Of a DNA stretch of 63,268 nucleotides, positions 10,759-19,058 are shown piece by piece (positions within the stretch are counted from its first letter, which is position 1; every line of letters starts with the position of its first letter). The DNA is from Bauldia sp. (GTDB lineage Bacteria; Pseudomonadota; Alphaproteobacteria; Rhizobiales; Kaistiaceae), in the NCBI GenBank assembly GCA_020849325.1, contig JADLGL010000032.1, positions 1-63,268 on the forward strand, in the 5' to 3' direction. Position numbers and translations under genes: made by a program. Below the pieces are notes generated by a model that did no database searches, was not told the DNA's origin, and worked only from the letters and a program-made list of their open reading frames with translations.

Positions 10759-10785
10759 GTTACAAGCCCGTAACCGCCCTGTAAC
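10759..10785. promoter_or_regulatory. Three GTTAC/GTAAC half-sites on an exact 11-bp period
   Basis: GTTAC at 10759-10763, GTAAC at 10770-10774 and GTAAC at 10781-10785 are spaced exactly 11 bases start to start. The first two also form an inverted repeat. One-turn spacing on a single DNA face is typical of OmpR/PhoB-type or other multimeric regulators. The element sits just upstream of the long palindrome at 10808 and could be a second control input for the importer operon. The regulator is unknown. Confidence 0.35.
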
Positions 10786-10807
10786 CGCGGCGCAGTGCAC
10801 GCCTGCC

Positions 10808-10835
10808 ATCGATATGTTTCATCGAACATATCGAT
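10808..10835. promoter_or_regulatory. Perfect palindrome resembling a ModE (molybdate) operator
   Basis: ATCGATATGT-N8-ACATATCGAT: two perfectly complementary 10-base arms separated by 8 bases. It stands out as AT-richer than its surroundings. Alphaproteobacterial Mo-boxes bound by ModE have the general form ATCG-TATAT-spacer-ATATA-CGAT, which this closely resembles. It lies 150 bases upstream of the first ORF of a FecCD-type importer operon. The palindrome is seen directly. Identification as a Mo-box is from memory of the family consensus, and no modE gene is in this window. Confidence 0.5.
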
Positions 10836-10984
10836 TCCGAACGCCACGCTGCCTGGAGAGAGCCGGCGCTCGGGCCCGTCGAAGCGCGTGCACGGGAGAG
10901 CCCGTTCGTGTCCGCCAGTCGTTCGAGATTTTCGCCGCCGCAAACAGGCCGGCGGCGGTCCAACCGGAAGTGAGGAGACAGCTC

Positions 10985-11248
10985 ATGAGTACCGCAAGAA
11001 CCGCGAATGCGTTGGTGTCGAAGCCCGTCACCCTGACCAAGATGTGCGAGCTGCACGGCATCGCCATCCCGCCCGGCGGGGAGGTTGCCGAGCGATTCCG
11101 CGCCGCCTTCCCCACCGCCTCGTATGACGAGAAGGCCGGCGAGTGGCGAATGGCCTGGAAGAAGGGCACCTACGCCGAGTCGAATGCGCGCCTCGAGGCG
11201 TTCTTCGCCGAGAACGGCTTCGACATCAGCCACGTCGACAAATGCTAG
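10985..11248 (+). CDS. 87-aa protein of unknown function heading the FecCD-type importer operon
   Basis: 87 aa with no signal peptide or membrane helix, so probably cytoplasmic. Two cysteines stand out: one in the segment KMCELHGIAIPPGGEVAERF (about 20-39) and one as the last residue (HVDKC). The rest is compact and charged, with WRMAWKKGTYAESN and a helix-like C-terminal part. I do not recognise the family. A strong GAGGAG ribosome site precedes the ATG, and the stop overlaps the permease start by 7 bases (ATGCTAG), so it is very likely coexpressed with the transporter. A metal- or oxyanion-handling role is conceivable from context only. Confidence 0.75.
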   Translation: MSTARTANALVSKPVTLTKMCELHGIAIPPGGEVAERFRAAFPTASYDEKAGEWRMAWKKGTYAESNARLEAFFAENGFDISHVDKC

Positions 11249-12303
11249 AGCGTGCCGCCGCACCCGGCCTCGCGACGCGCGGCCGCCGGCCGGCGGTCGC
11301 CCGTGACCGCGTCGTGCTGGCGGCGCTGCTCGCCCTCCTGGCCGTGCTTGCCGTCCTGTCGATGGGAATCGGCCGGGTGGCCATCCCGCCCGAGCGCGTG
11401 CTGGCGATCCTCCTGTCGCGGCTCTTTCCGATCGAGCCAAACTGGACGGCGAGCGAGGCGCTCATCATCTTCAACGTGCGACTGCCGCGCATCTGCGCGG
11501 CAATCATGATCGGCGCCGCGCTCGCTGCCGCGGGCGCGGCTTACCAGAACCTCTTTCGCAACCCGATCGTGTCGCCCGACATCCTGGGCGTGTCCGCCGG
11601 CGCCGGCTTCGGCGCCTCGCTGGCGGTGATGCTCAACCTCGGCGTCGTCGGCATCCAGGCCTCCGCGTTCGGCGCCGGGCTCGTGGCCGTCACTCTCTGC
11701 TTCGCCATCGGTCAGGCGATCAATCGGCACTCGATGATCGTCCTGGTGCTGGTCGGCGTCGTGATCGCCGCCTTCTTCCAGGCGATGATCTCGGTCCTCA
11801 AGATCGTCGCCGATCCGGTCGACGTGCTGCCGGTGATCACGTTCTGGCTGCTCGGCGGACTGAACAAGATCACTCCCAACGATCTTCCCGTCGTCGCCGT
11901 CGTCGTCGGGGCGAGCCTTGCGGTGCTCTTCATGCTGCGCTGGCAGGTCAACGTGATGAGCGTCGGCGAGGAGGAGGCGCGCAACCTCGGCATCAATGTC
12001 GGGCTGATCCGCATCCTTCTGGTGCTGTCGGCGACGTTCATGACCGCCGCCGCCGTGAGCATCTCGGGGATCGTGGGCTGGGTAGGCCTCGTCGTTCCGC
12101 ATGTGGCGCGGATGCTGGTTGGGCCGAGCTTCGACCGGATGTTCCCCGTCGCCGTCGTTGCCGGGGCGCTGTTCGTCCTCGTCGTCGACGATTTTGCCCG
12201 CGCGGCGAGTTCGATGGAGCTGCCGCTGGGCATCGTCACCAGCGTCATCGGAGCGCCGCTGTTCATCGTCCTCCTGCTGCGCGCCAGGACGATCCCGGCA
12301 TGA
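11242..12303 (+). CDS. FecCD-family ABC importer permease
   Basis: 353 aa, normal for BtuC/FecCD permeases that import iron-siderophores, cobalamin, haem or, in the MolB branch, molybdate/tungstate. About ten hydrophobic segments start near residue 23. Family motifs seen: RLPRICAAIMIGAALAAAG with NPIVSPDILGVSAGAGFGA after it, and GIVGWVGLVVPHVARMLVG near the C terminus, the coupling-helix region. The chosen ATG overlaps the end of the 87-aa gene, and the stop overlaps the ATPase ATG. The ligand is not evident from the permease; the upstream Mo-box-like palindrome suggests an oxyanion. Confidence 0.9.
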   Translation: MLERAAAPGLATRGRRPAVARDRVVLAALLALLAVLAVLSMGIGRVAIPPERVLAILLSRLFPIEPNWTASEALIIFNVRLPRICAAIMIGAALAAAGAAYQNLFRNPIVSPDILGVSAGAGFGASLAVMLNLGVVGIQASAFGAGLVAVTLCFAIGQAINRHSMIVLVLVGVVIAAFFQAMISVLKIVADPVDVLPVITFWLLGGLNKITPNDLPVVAVVVGASLAVLFMLRWQVNVMSVGEEEARNLGINVGLIRILLVLSATFMTAAAVSISGIVGWVGLVVPHVARMLVGPSFDRMFPVAVVAGALFVLVVDDFARAASSMELPLGIVTSVIGAPLFIVLLLRARTIPA

Positions 12304-13103
12304 TCCTCAGCGTCGAGAACCTCTCGTTCAGCTTCCCGAAGGGCGGGCGCAGCCTGATCGACATCAGCTTCGCGCTTCAGCGCGGGGACGTGACCTGCAT
12401 CCTCGGACCGAACGGCGCGGGGAAGACGACGCTGATCCGGTGCCTCCTTGGCGGGCTCGTCCCGGAGGCCGGCACGATCGCCCTCGATGGCGAGCCGGCG
12501 CGCGGCCTCAACGCCCGGCAGTTCGCCACGAAGGTCGCGCACGTTCCCCAGTCCACCCAATCGGTCTTCGGCCATCTCGTCCGGGACATCGTGCTCATGG
12601 GCAGGTCCGCTCACCTGCCGATGCTGCGCGCCCCTTCGGCGAACGATCGCTCGATCGCGGATGCCGCGCTCGAATCGGTCGGCATCGCTCATCTCGCCGA
12701 CAGGCAATACGCCACCGTCAGCGGCGGCGAGCGCCAGCTCTGCCTCCTCGCCCGGGCGCTGGCCCAGGAGGCGCCGGTCCTCATCATGGACGAGCCGGCC
12801 GCCAGCCTCGATTTCGGCAACCAGATCAGGATCCTCGGCATCGTCGTCGCGCTGGCGCGCGCCGGCTACGCGATCCTGATGACCACGCACCATCCCGACC
12901 ACGCCTTGCTCGTCGGCACGCAGGTGCTCGGCCTGCGCGAAGGCCGCCTGTTCGGCGCCGGCACGCCACAGGCGCTGCTGTCGTCCGCCTTCCTGTCGGA
13001 GCTCTACGGCGCGCCGATACGGATCCTCGAAAAGGACGGCACGCGCGCATGCGTGCCGGTCCTGTCCCAACACCCGATGGAGGAGAATCTGCAAAATGCG
13101 TAA
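12300..13103 (+). CDS. FecE/BtuD-type ABC importer ATP-binding protein
   Basis: 267 aa. Walker A GPNGAGKTT is at about 38-46, the Q loop is in HVPQSTQSV, the signature is VSGGERQLCLLARAL, Walker B is VLIMDEPAASLDFG, and the H loop is in MTTHHPDHAL. These are the standard features of the ATPase partner of FecCD permeases. The ATG overlaps the permease stop (ATGA), and the stop overlaps the start of the binding-protein gene (ATGCGTAA), so the three importer genes are tightly coupled. Confidence 0.92.
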   Translation: MILSVENLSFSFPKGGRSLIDISFALQRGDVTCILGPNGAGKTTLIRCLLGGLVPEAGTIALDGEPARGLNARQFATKVAHVPQSTQSVFGHLVRDIVLMGRSAHLPMLRAPSANDRSIADAALESVGIAHLADRQYATVSGGERQLCLLARALAQEAPVLIMDEPAASLDFGNQIRILGIVVALARAGYAILMTTHHPDHALLVGTQVLGLREGRLFGAGTPQALLSSAFLSELYGAPIRILEKDGTRACVPVLSQHPMEENLQNA

Positions 13104-14106
13104 GCTCGCACTCGGCATCGTGGCGGCGGTCGGCACGAGCCTTCTTGCCACCCAGGCCTTCGCCCGCGACATCGTCGACATGACCGGCCGCACGGTCACC
13201 GTGCCGGACACGATCGAGCGAGTCGTCACGCTCGGCTCGGTCCCCGTGATCAACGGTTTCGTCTTCGCCGTCGGCAAGGCGGACACGCTGGCGATGGGGC
13301 TCCCGACGAGGTTCAATCCGGAGCGCTGGGCGTGGCAGTTCTTCTTTGCCCCGCAGTTGCGGGACGGGCCGGTGCTGCAGGACGCCAATTACGGACCCGA
13401 CGTCGAGCGGATCCTGTCGGTGGCGCCGGACGTCGTCCTGTCGTTCGAACAGTCGACGGCCGACATTCTGGCGGCCGTCGGCGTGCCTACGGTTCTGCTG
13501 CGGATCCAGACGCCCGAAGACCTGAAGGCAGGCGTCCGGCTGATCGGCGATCTCCTCGGCAACGCCGCCATCGGCGAAGAATACGCAGCCTATTTCGACG
13601 ATCGCCTGGCGCGCATCGCTGCCGTGGTCGATGCCATTCCGGCGGAAGCGCGTCCGTCGGTGCTCTACATCAACCCGGTCAACATGTCCCAGCCACATCT
13701 CGTCGCCGAGTGGTGGATCACGGCCGGCGGCGGGATCAGCGTCACCAATGACGGCCGCACCACGGAGACGCTGACGCTCACCACCGAGACCGTGGTCAAC
13801 GCCAACCCGGACATCATCCTCGTTTCCGACCCCGCACATGTGGAGGCCCTCCGGAACGACGCGACCCTTTCGCAGCTCGCCGCAGTCAGGGAAGGCCGGG
13901 TGTTCGTCACGCCGATGGGGGCCCACATCTGGGGCAATCGCACCGTCGAGCAGGTCCTGACCGTGCTGTGGGCGGCCAGCGTCTTCCATCCCGACGCGTT
14001 CCCGCACGCCGATCTCGTCGCCGAGGTGAAGTACTTCTACGCGACGTTCTTCAGGACCGAATTGAGCGACGATCAGGTCGAGTCGATCCTGGCGAGCGGC
14101 CGCTAG
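13096..14106 (+). CDS. Periplasmic substrate-binding protein of the FecCD-type importer (TroA-like fold)
   Basis: 336 aa. An N-terminal signal peptide (MRKLALGIVAAVGTSLLATQ, cleavage near AFA-R) precedes the typical opening MTGRTVTVPDTIERVVTLGS of BtuF/FecB-like proteins. Family features continue with DVERILSVAPDVVLSFEQST and a C-terminal ANPDIILVSD/VREGRVFVTPMGAHIWGN region. No lipobox is visible, so it should be a soluble periplasmic protein. Conserved aromatic residues such as FNPERWAWQFFF may line the binding cleft. The ligand could be molybdate/tungstate (MolA-like) or an iron chelate. Context favours the former but does not prove it. Confidence 0.88.
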   Translation: MRKLALGIVAAVGTSLLATQAFARDIVDMTGRTVTVPDTIERVVTLGSVPVINGFVFAVGKADTLAMGLPTRFNPERWAWQFFFAPQLRDGPVLQDANYGPDVERILSVAPDVVLSFEQSTADILAAVGVPTVLLRIQTPEDLKAGVRLIGDLLGNAAIGEEYAAYFDDRLARIAAVVDAIPAEARPSVLYINPVNMSQPHLVAEWWITAGGGISVTNDGRTTETLTLTTETVVNANPDIILVSDPAHVEALRNDATLSQLAAVREGRVFVTPMGAHIWGNRTVEQVLTVLWAASVFHPDAFPHADLVAEVKYFYATFFRTELSDDQVESILASGR

Positions 14107-14530
14107 CGGCCTCTAGTGCGTTGTTTGACACCTACGGATCGTCCCGGAATCACCGCTCCTTTCGCCTCTCCCCGACCGGGGAGAGGCCCTCGCAGCCTGG
14201 TGAGCGTAGCGAACCTAGCGAGAACGGTGAGGGGGCCCGCGTAGTGTGTTTCTGCGGGCGGCGCCCCCTCACCCTTCTTCGCTAAGCGAACCTCCGGTTC
14301 GCAAAGCTCAGAAGCCCTCTCCCCGACGGGGCGAGGGGAACAGGAGTGCTGATGTATGGCGACGCCGACACGGCAACTCCCGAATGCGTCAGGCCTCCGG
14401 AGCGTAGTCCGGCTCCAGCGGATCACGCTCTGACGCGGTCTCGTCGGGTACACCCCATCGGGCCGGCGCAAGGGCGGCGGTAGCCCGGGCCGCTTCGCCG
14501 GCGTGGGGACCGCGTCCCCTGCCGCCTCGA
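14107..14530. repeat. Convergent intergenic region with dispersed palindromic repeat
   Basis: 424 bases between two genes that point at each other. It contains the hairpin CCTCTCCCCG-AC-CGGGGAGAGG at 14165-14186 and a related hairpin, ccccgacggggcgagggg, at about 14316-14340. Between them is an inverted pair, GTGAGGGGGC near 14230 and GCCCCCTCAC near 14263. The whole reads as one large nested inverted repeat of the kind dispersed in Hyphomicrobiales genomes, and could terminate transcription from both sides. The remaining 190 bases hold nothing I recognise. Confidence 0.6.
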
Positions 14531-15431
14531 CTAGGCGGCCGTCGCCGGTTCGGCCGCGTCTGAGGCGACCGACGGCTGCCGCCGCCGGAAGCTGGCCGCG
14601 TCGCGCCGGCGCAGCGTCACCTTCACCGTCGACTTACCGAGGAAATGATAGCCCGAACCGCCCTCGGCGATGATGTCGAGGAAGGCATCGGGCTGGGTGA
14701 CGCGCACGCCGCCGAGGATGTGGCAGCCACGTTCGAAGAAGGCATCCGGGATCATGGTCACCGTCGGACCGACGACGACGATGCGCGCCGAAGGCCGGGC
14801 CAATGCGACGAGCTCGCCGAGCGTGTCGTTGACGAGCGTGGTGCCGGTGATGACGAGCACGTCGGCAAGGGGCACCCACTTCCGGCGCGCGCTCCGCCTC
14901 GCGGAAATGCGGCATCTCGTGCGGCTTGAGCGTTGAGGGGTCCTTCTCCAGAACGAAGTGCCTCGCGCCCATCTCGCGCAGCTTGCGCATGAACGGCACG
15001 AACGCGCCCACGATGACGGCCGTCTCGTGAGGCTGCACTTCCGCCGCGTCGAACGCATCGACGCCTTCGGCGAGGTCGAATCCCGGGTCTGGTCCGCGCC
15101 GCTCGACCGCCAGCTGGGCCAGTGCGTTCAGCGTCGCGATGCCCACGGCGCGACGGACGCCCGTCTGTTCGACGGCTTCGTCGAGGAGGCTCGTCGCGCG
15201 GCGCCCCACCATCTTGCCCGGAAACGGCATCGCCATCGCCGAGGATGGGCAACAGACCGCCTCGGGGATTTCCTTGATCGGCGTGGCGCAGCTTCCGACG
15301 TGTCCGGTGGAGAGCTTCACGCCGGTGAAGAACAGGCCGATCACCGCCCGCTCGACCACGATGTCGTCCAGCCCGTCGCCCAACTCGTCGCGAACGATGC
15401 CGACCGTCTTCTCGAGGATAGTGTCCGTCAC
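14531..15431 (-). pseudogene. DUF364/Rossmann-like putative heavy-metal-chelation protein, broken by a single-base insertion
   Basis: Reading from the ATG at 15431, the first frame gives about 190 residues typical of DUF364 proteins (VIGLFFTGVKLSTGHVGSCA; CCPSSAMAMPFPG), up to HFREAERAPEVG. The continuation, PLADVLVITGTTLVNDTLGEL and GPTVTMIPDAFFERGCHILGG, lies in a different frame to the stop at 14531. Removing one base from the CCC at 14875-14877 joins the frames as APEVVPLADVLVITG, a perfect family match. So the reading frame is interrupted by one extra base, either a real mutation or an assembly error. DUF364 proteins are thought to bind metals or metal chelates; this one faces the FecCD-type importer. 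Confidence 0.8.
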
Positions 15432-15907
15432 GACCGCACCACCTTCCGGGAACCAAAACCTGTGCCTGTCCGCGCCGAACGGGCCGCGCAGCGCGCCTGC
15501 CGGGGCAGTCTACCCGCCTGTGGTGCCCTCCGTCCTTGACGCGGAGCAAACGCGGCCGCGACCTCCGTGGCCGGAAGCCACCTCCCCTCCCGCTGCCTGC
15601 GGAGACCGGTCCGAAACGACGGGCGCCCCTCTATTTCACTGCCTCCGGCACCTGCGGCGAGGCGCAGGCACGGACGGCCGACGGTCTCCTTCAGCGCGAC
15701 GCGATGATCTTCCTCACGACCGGTTCTCCTTCGGTTCGGGCTCCGGCGCCGATCTACCTCCGTCTGAGCGATCGGCTCTAATTCTCTCCTAATTCTGCTG
15801 GTGACAGGTGAGGCCGCGACCGGCACGTCGCCGAGTTGAACTCAAAAACTTGAGCCTGAAATTCAAGGTCCGCGGCGGAGCGTGATCCGGCGGACGAGAG
15901 AGGTTGC
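15432..15907. other. Non-coding stretch between the broken DUF364 gene and a secreted-protein gene
   Basis: 476 bases with only short shadow ORFs. Upstream of the plus-strand gene there is an AT-richer patch with the dyad CTCAA-N4-TTGAG at 15841-15854, followed closely by ATTCAAGG. This may be part of the promoter or operator for the gene at 15908. No RNA gene or other element is recognised. Confidence 0.4.
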
Positions 15908-16987
15908 ATGTCCCGATCCCGGATCCCCGCGCTCCTCGCCGGCGCCGCCTGCGCGGCCATCGTCTCGCTCTCGGCACGAGCCGCCGACATGGCACAGCCC
16001 TTTACCGAATGGACGGTCGAGCTCGGTCAGGCCGCGGGCTTCGAGAGCATCGCCGAGACGCTGATGCTCGCCGCGGTGCTGGACGAGCCGCCGGCCAATG
16101 CCGAGGAAATCGCCGACGCCATGACGGGCGCCGCCTTCGACCGCTTCGCCGGCACGCTCGCCGCGCGCGATCCGGCGCTGGCCGAAAACCTGCGCTCCGC
16201 CCTCGCGGACATCGGCGAAGCGTTCGGCGAAGGCGAGGTGTCGGAGGACGACGTCACGGCGGCGATGGTTCTCTGGCGCGCGGCCTACGACACGGTGATC
16301 GACCCGACGCTGCAGGCCCTGCCGGCCTTCCGCGCAGCGGTGATGACGAACCTTCTCGTCAGGCCGGGCGGCGTGTCGGAAGGTTATGAGGGCCCCGAAG
16401 CCTATCCGATGGGCTGGGCGGCGCTGGCGCGCGTCCGCATCCTGTGGGGCGAGCTCTCGGCTGGCCTGTCCACGGAGCAGAAGGCGCAGGTGGAGGAGAA
16501 TCTGAGCGAGCTCGGCGGCCTCTACCCCGCCGTCGACGCCATGCCGCGGATGGTCGGCATCGGCACCGAGGACGCGGAGCCGGGTGCGCAGGCGCTCGTC
16601 GGCGGCCTCGAGACCGTCGCCAATGCCGACCTCTACGGCGCCCGTGACCTCGCGGCGCTCGCCATCCATCTGGGAGACGTGATCGCCGCGGCCTGCCCGG
16701 CCTTCGACGACGAGGACACCGCGGCCAGGGCGCTCGAGGCGATCTACGCCGCGCACGACCGCTATGGCGACCTCGCCGGCCTCCTCGACGTGTTCGACCC
16801 CGACGCGAAGGAGAGCATCGAGGCCGGGTTCGATGCGCTCGGCATCGTCGCCTATGATGACGATGGCGGCAGTGCCAGCGGTTCCGCTGCGCCGGCCGCA
16901 TCGTCCAGCGATTCGGGCGCGGATCAGCCCGTGGCCTGCGCTCAGCTCGCCGACGATCTTCACGCGGCGGCCGCGATCCTCAACTGA
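15908..16987 (+). CDS. Secreted alanine-rich protein of unknown function
   Basis: 359 aa. A signal peptide (MSRSRIPALLAGAACAAIVS, cleavage near ARA-AD) predicts export. The mature part is acidic and mostly alpha-helical by composition, with two cysteines visible: one in VIAAACPAFDDED (about 257) and one in PVACAQLADDL near the C terminus. A low-complexity Ser/Gly/Ala linker (about 318-340) precedes the last 20 residues. I do not recognise the family. It stands alone, followed by a 12-C homopolymer and a convergent histidine-kinase gene. No enzyme motif was found. Confidence 0.7.
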   Translation: MSRSRIPALLAGAACAAIVSLSARAADMAQPFTEWTVELGQAAGFESIAETLMLAAVLDEPPANAEEIADAMTGAAFDRFAGTLAARDPALAENLRSALADIGEAFGEGEVSEDDVTAAMVLWRAAYDTVIDPTLQALPAFRAAVMTNLLVRPGGVSEGYEGPEAYPMGWAALARVRILWGELSAGLSTEQKAQVEENLSELGGLYPAVDAMPRMVGIGTEDAEPGAQALVGGLETVANADLYGARDLAALAIHLGDVIAAACPAFDDEDTAARALEAIYAAHDRYGDLAGLLDVFDPDAKESIEAGFDALGIVAYDDDGGSASGSAAPAASSSDSGADQPVACAQLADDLHAAAAILN

Positions 16988-16990
16988 TCG

Positions 16991-17002
16991 CCCCCCCCCC
17001 CC
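16991..17002. repeat. Poly-C homopolymer (12 C)
   Basis: Twelve consecutive C residues four bases after the stop codon of the secreted protein gene. Such tracts are slippage- and assembly-error-prone. It lies between convergent genes, so it does not affect a reading frame. Confidence 0.9.
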
Positions 17003-17090
17003 GTGTCGGGTGATGCGCCGGGCGCCGCCCCCAAACGTTGCCTCGCCCGGCGGCACCAGAGGCGGCGTCCCGGACGGCCGGAACCCGGCC

Positions 17091-18365
17091 TCAGGTCCGC
17101 ACGGCCGCCGCGAACCTGACCCGAACCACCAGCCCGGGTCCATCCTCCCTGTTCCGGATCGCCAACGTCGCGCCCATCCGCTCCGCGGCGGCGCGGGCAA
17201 TGGCGAGGCCGAGGCCGGTGCCCGCGGTGTCGGGATCGAGCCGGACGAAGCGGTCGAACACCCGTTCCAGCATGGCCGCAGGAATGCCGGGGCCGGTGTC
17301 GCGGACCTCGAAGGCAACGGCGCCGGAGTCAGCCGCCGCCACGAGGTCGACCCGGCCACCGGGCGGCGTGTAGCGGACGGCGTTGTCGATGAGGTTGCGG
17401 AGGAGGAGGTGGAGATCCGCCGGCTCGGCGAGGACGAACGTTTCCGCCGGCGCCTCGTCGCCCCCAAGGTCGATGCCTTTCGCCTCCGCGATCGGCAGCA
17501 GTTCACCGACGACGCTCCGCACCGCCTCGTCGAGGCTGAGGGGCGCGAGGCGCGTCTCGCCCGGCGCTTCCGCACGCGCGAGATCCAGCATCTGTGCGAC
17601 GAGAGCCGACATGCGCGCCACCGAGGCGCGAGCGTCCGCGGGGACTGCGTCGCGGCCGCCAGCTGACGCGGCGTCCAGCTGGAGCTGGAGGGCGGCCAGA
17701 GGCGTCCGAAGCTCGTGGGCGGCGTCCGAGACGAAGCGGGTGCGGAATTCGAGCTGGCGTTTCAGCCGGCCGAGGAGGTCGTTCATCGCAACGACGAGCG
17801 GCAGCACCTCGCTCGGCACCCCGGCGGTCGGGATCGCCGCGGACCGGTCGCCGAGCGCCGGCAGTTCCGCGGCGAGGCGATCGAGCGGCCGCATCGCCCG
17901 CGATACGATCCAGCCTACGACGAGCAAGGCAATCGGCACGGCGGCCAGGATCGGCAGAACGGCCTCGAACGCTCGGACGGCGACCAGCTCGCGCCGCACC
18001 TCCATGCGCTGCGCGCCGATCACCGTTCGCTCGGGCCGGACCTCGGCGTAGATCCGCCATTCCTCGCCGCCCGCCATCACGGTGTCGAAGCCCGTCACGG
18101 CCGGGCGCACGAAGTCCGCCTCGCCCTGGTGCTCCGTCGCGGTCCAGACGGCGGCGACGAAGATGTCTTCCGCCACCACCCGCCCGCTCTCGGCGCGCGC
18201 CGCCTCGATCGGGTCGACGTTCTGGGCAATCTCGCGGAGCTCGTCGTCGAGCGCCCCGTCGATCACCCCGCGATCGATGAAGAAGGCAGCCGTTCCCACC
18301 GCAAGGCCCGTCGCGCCCAGGATGGCGAAGAGACCGAAGAGAAGACGGGCACGAAGCGACCTCAC
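17091..18365 (-). CDS. Two-component sensor histidine kinase (QseC/TctE-like)
   Basis: 424 aa from a GTG start that overlaps the response regulator stop (GTGA). Two membrane helices (about 8-30 and 133-155) frame a periplasmic sensor of about 100 residues. Next come a short HAMP-like linker (about 156-205), HisKA with His217 in SDAAHELRTPLAALQLQLD, and HATPase_c with NLIDNAVRYTPPGG, DTGPGIP and GTGLGLAIARAAAERMG. It phosphorylates the upstream regulator. The stimulus is unknown; related kinases sense tricarboxylates, quinones/hormone-like signals or metals. Confidence 0.92.
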   Translation of the reverse strand: MRSLRARLLFGLFAILGATGLAVGTAAFFIDRGVIDGALDDELREIAQNVDPIEAARAESGRVVAEDIFVAAVWTATEHQGEADFVRPAVTGFDTVMAGGEEWRIYAEVRPERTVIGAQRMEVRRELVAVRAFEAVLPILAAVPIALLVVGWIVSRAMRPLDRLAAELPALGDRSAAIPTAGVPSEVLPLVVAMNDLLGRLKRQLEFRTRFVSDAAHELRTPLAALQLQLDAASAGGRDAVPADARASVARMSALVAQMLDLARAEAPGETRLAPLSLDEAVRSVVGELLPIAEAKGIDLGGDEAPAETFVLAEPADLHLLLRNLIDNAVRYTPPGGRVDLVAAADSGAVAFEVRDTGPGIPAAMLERVFDRFVRLDPDTAGTGLGLAIARAAAERMGATLAIRNREDGPGLVVRVRFAAAVRT

Positions 18366-19027
18366 CGCGGTGCCTTCGGGATCGTCCAGCCGATGCCACG
18401 GAGGTTGCGAATGACGTCCTTGTCGAAGCGCTTCCGCACGTAGTGGATCAGCACGTCGACCGCGTTGCTCTCCACTTCGTTGCCCCAGTCGTAGATCGCC
18501 GTCTCGAGCTGGTGGCGCGACAGAATCGTGCCCGGCCGTTCGGCGAGCGCATGGAGGAGTGCAAACTCCCGCGCCGGCAATACCGCCGTGGTGCCGCGGT
18601 ACGACACCTCGTGCGTCGCGGGATCGAGCTGTATCTCCCCGGCGACCACCGTGCCGGTGGCCCTGCCCTGGCTCCGCCGGAGGACGGCGCGGATGCGGGC
18701 GAGGAGTTCGTCGAGGTGGAACGGCTTCACGAGGTAGTCGTCGCTGCCGAGGTCCAGCGCCGCGACCCGCATTGCGACGTCGTCTCGCGCGGTGATCACC
18801 AGGGACGGCGTGTCGTTGCCGTTCGCGCGCAGGCGACGGAGCAACTCCACGCCGCTCGCATCCGGCAAGCCAAGATCGAGGAGGACGACCGAATACTCCT
18901 GGATCGCGAGCGCGGCGGCAGCGTCCGCCGCGGTGGCAACCCTGTCGACCGCCATACCGGCTTCGGTCAGCGCCCGATCGAGACTGCGGGCAATCATCGG
19001 GTCGTCTTCCACGATCAGGACGCGCAC
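18362..19027 (-). CDS. OmpR-family response regulator (QseB/TctD-like)
   Basis: 221 aa. The receiver domain has acidic residues EDD at 7-9, phospho-acceptor Asp51 in VVLLDLGLPDASG, and Lys in YLVKPFHLDELLARI. The winged helix (about 125-218) contains LPAREFALLHALAERPGTILSRHQLE and ends with a RNLRGIGWTI motif. It precedes its kinase gene with a 4-base overlap. No target genes can be assigned from the window. Confidence 0.94.
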   Translation of the reverse strand: MRVLIVEDDPMIARSLDRALTEAGMAVDRVATAADAAAALAIQEYSVVLLDLGLPDASGVELLRRLRANGNDTPSLVITARDDVAMRVAALDLGSDDYLVKPFHLDELLARIRAVLRRSQGRATGTVVAGEIQLDPATHEVSYRGTTAVLPAREFALLHALAERPGTILSRHQLETAIYDWGNEVESNAVDVLIHYVRKRFDKDVIRNLRGIGWTIPKAPR

Positions 19028-19058
19028 GCTTCCCCCCGCGGCCGATGCCGCGTCGCCA

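Larger units (their letters stand above)
10542..10984. promoter_or_regulatory. Intergenic leader upstream of the FecCD-type importer operon
   Basis: 443 bases without a convincing gene. It contains two separate operator-like elements (10759-10785 and 10808-10835) followed by a leader of about 150 bases before the first ATG. A GAGGAG Shine-Dalgarno sequence stands just before the ATG at 10985. I looked for a riboswitch (molybdenum cofactor, cobalamin) in the leader and could not identify conserved elements by eye. Confidence 0.5.

Noticed and set aside
10836-10984. Possible riboswitch (molybdenum cofactor or cobalamin) in the importer leader
   Set aside because: The 150-base leader length invites it, but I could not find conserved riboswitch core segments or the pairing pattern by eye.
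14165-14340. CRISPR-like or transposon-end repeat
   Set aside because: The repeats are nested inverted hairpins without regular spacers, cas genes or a transposase. They fit a dispersed palindromic element.
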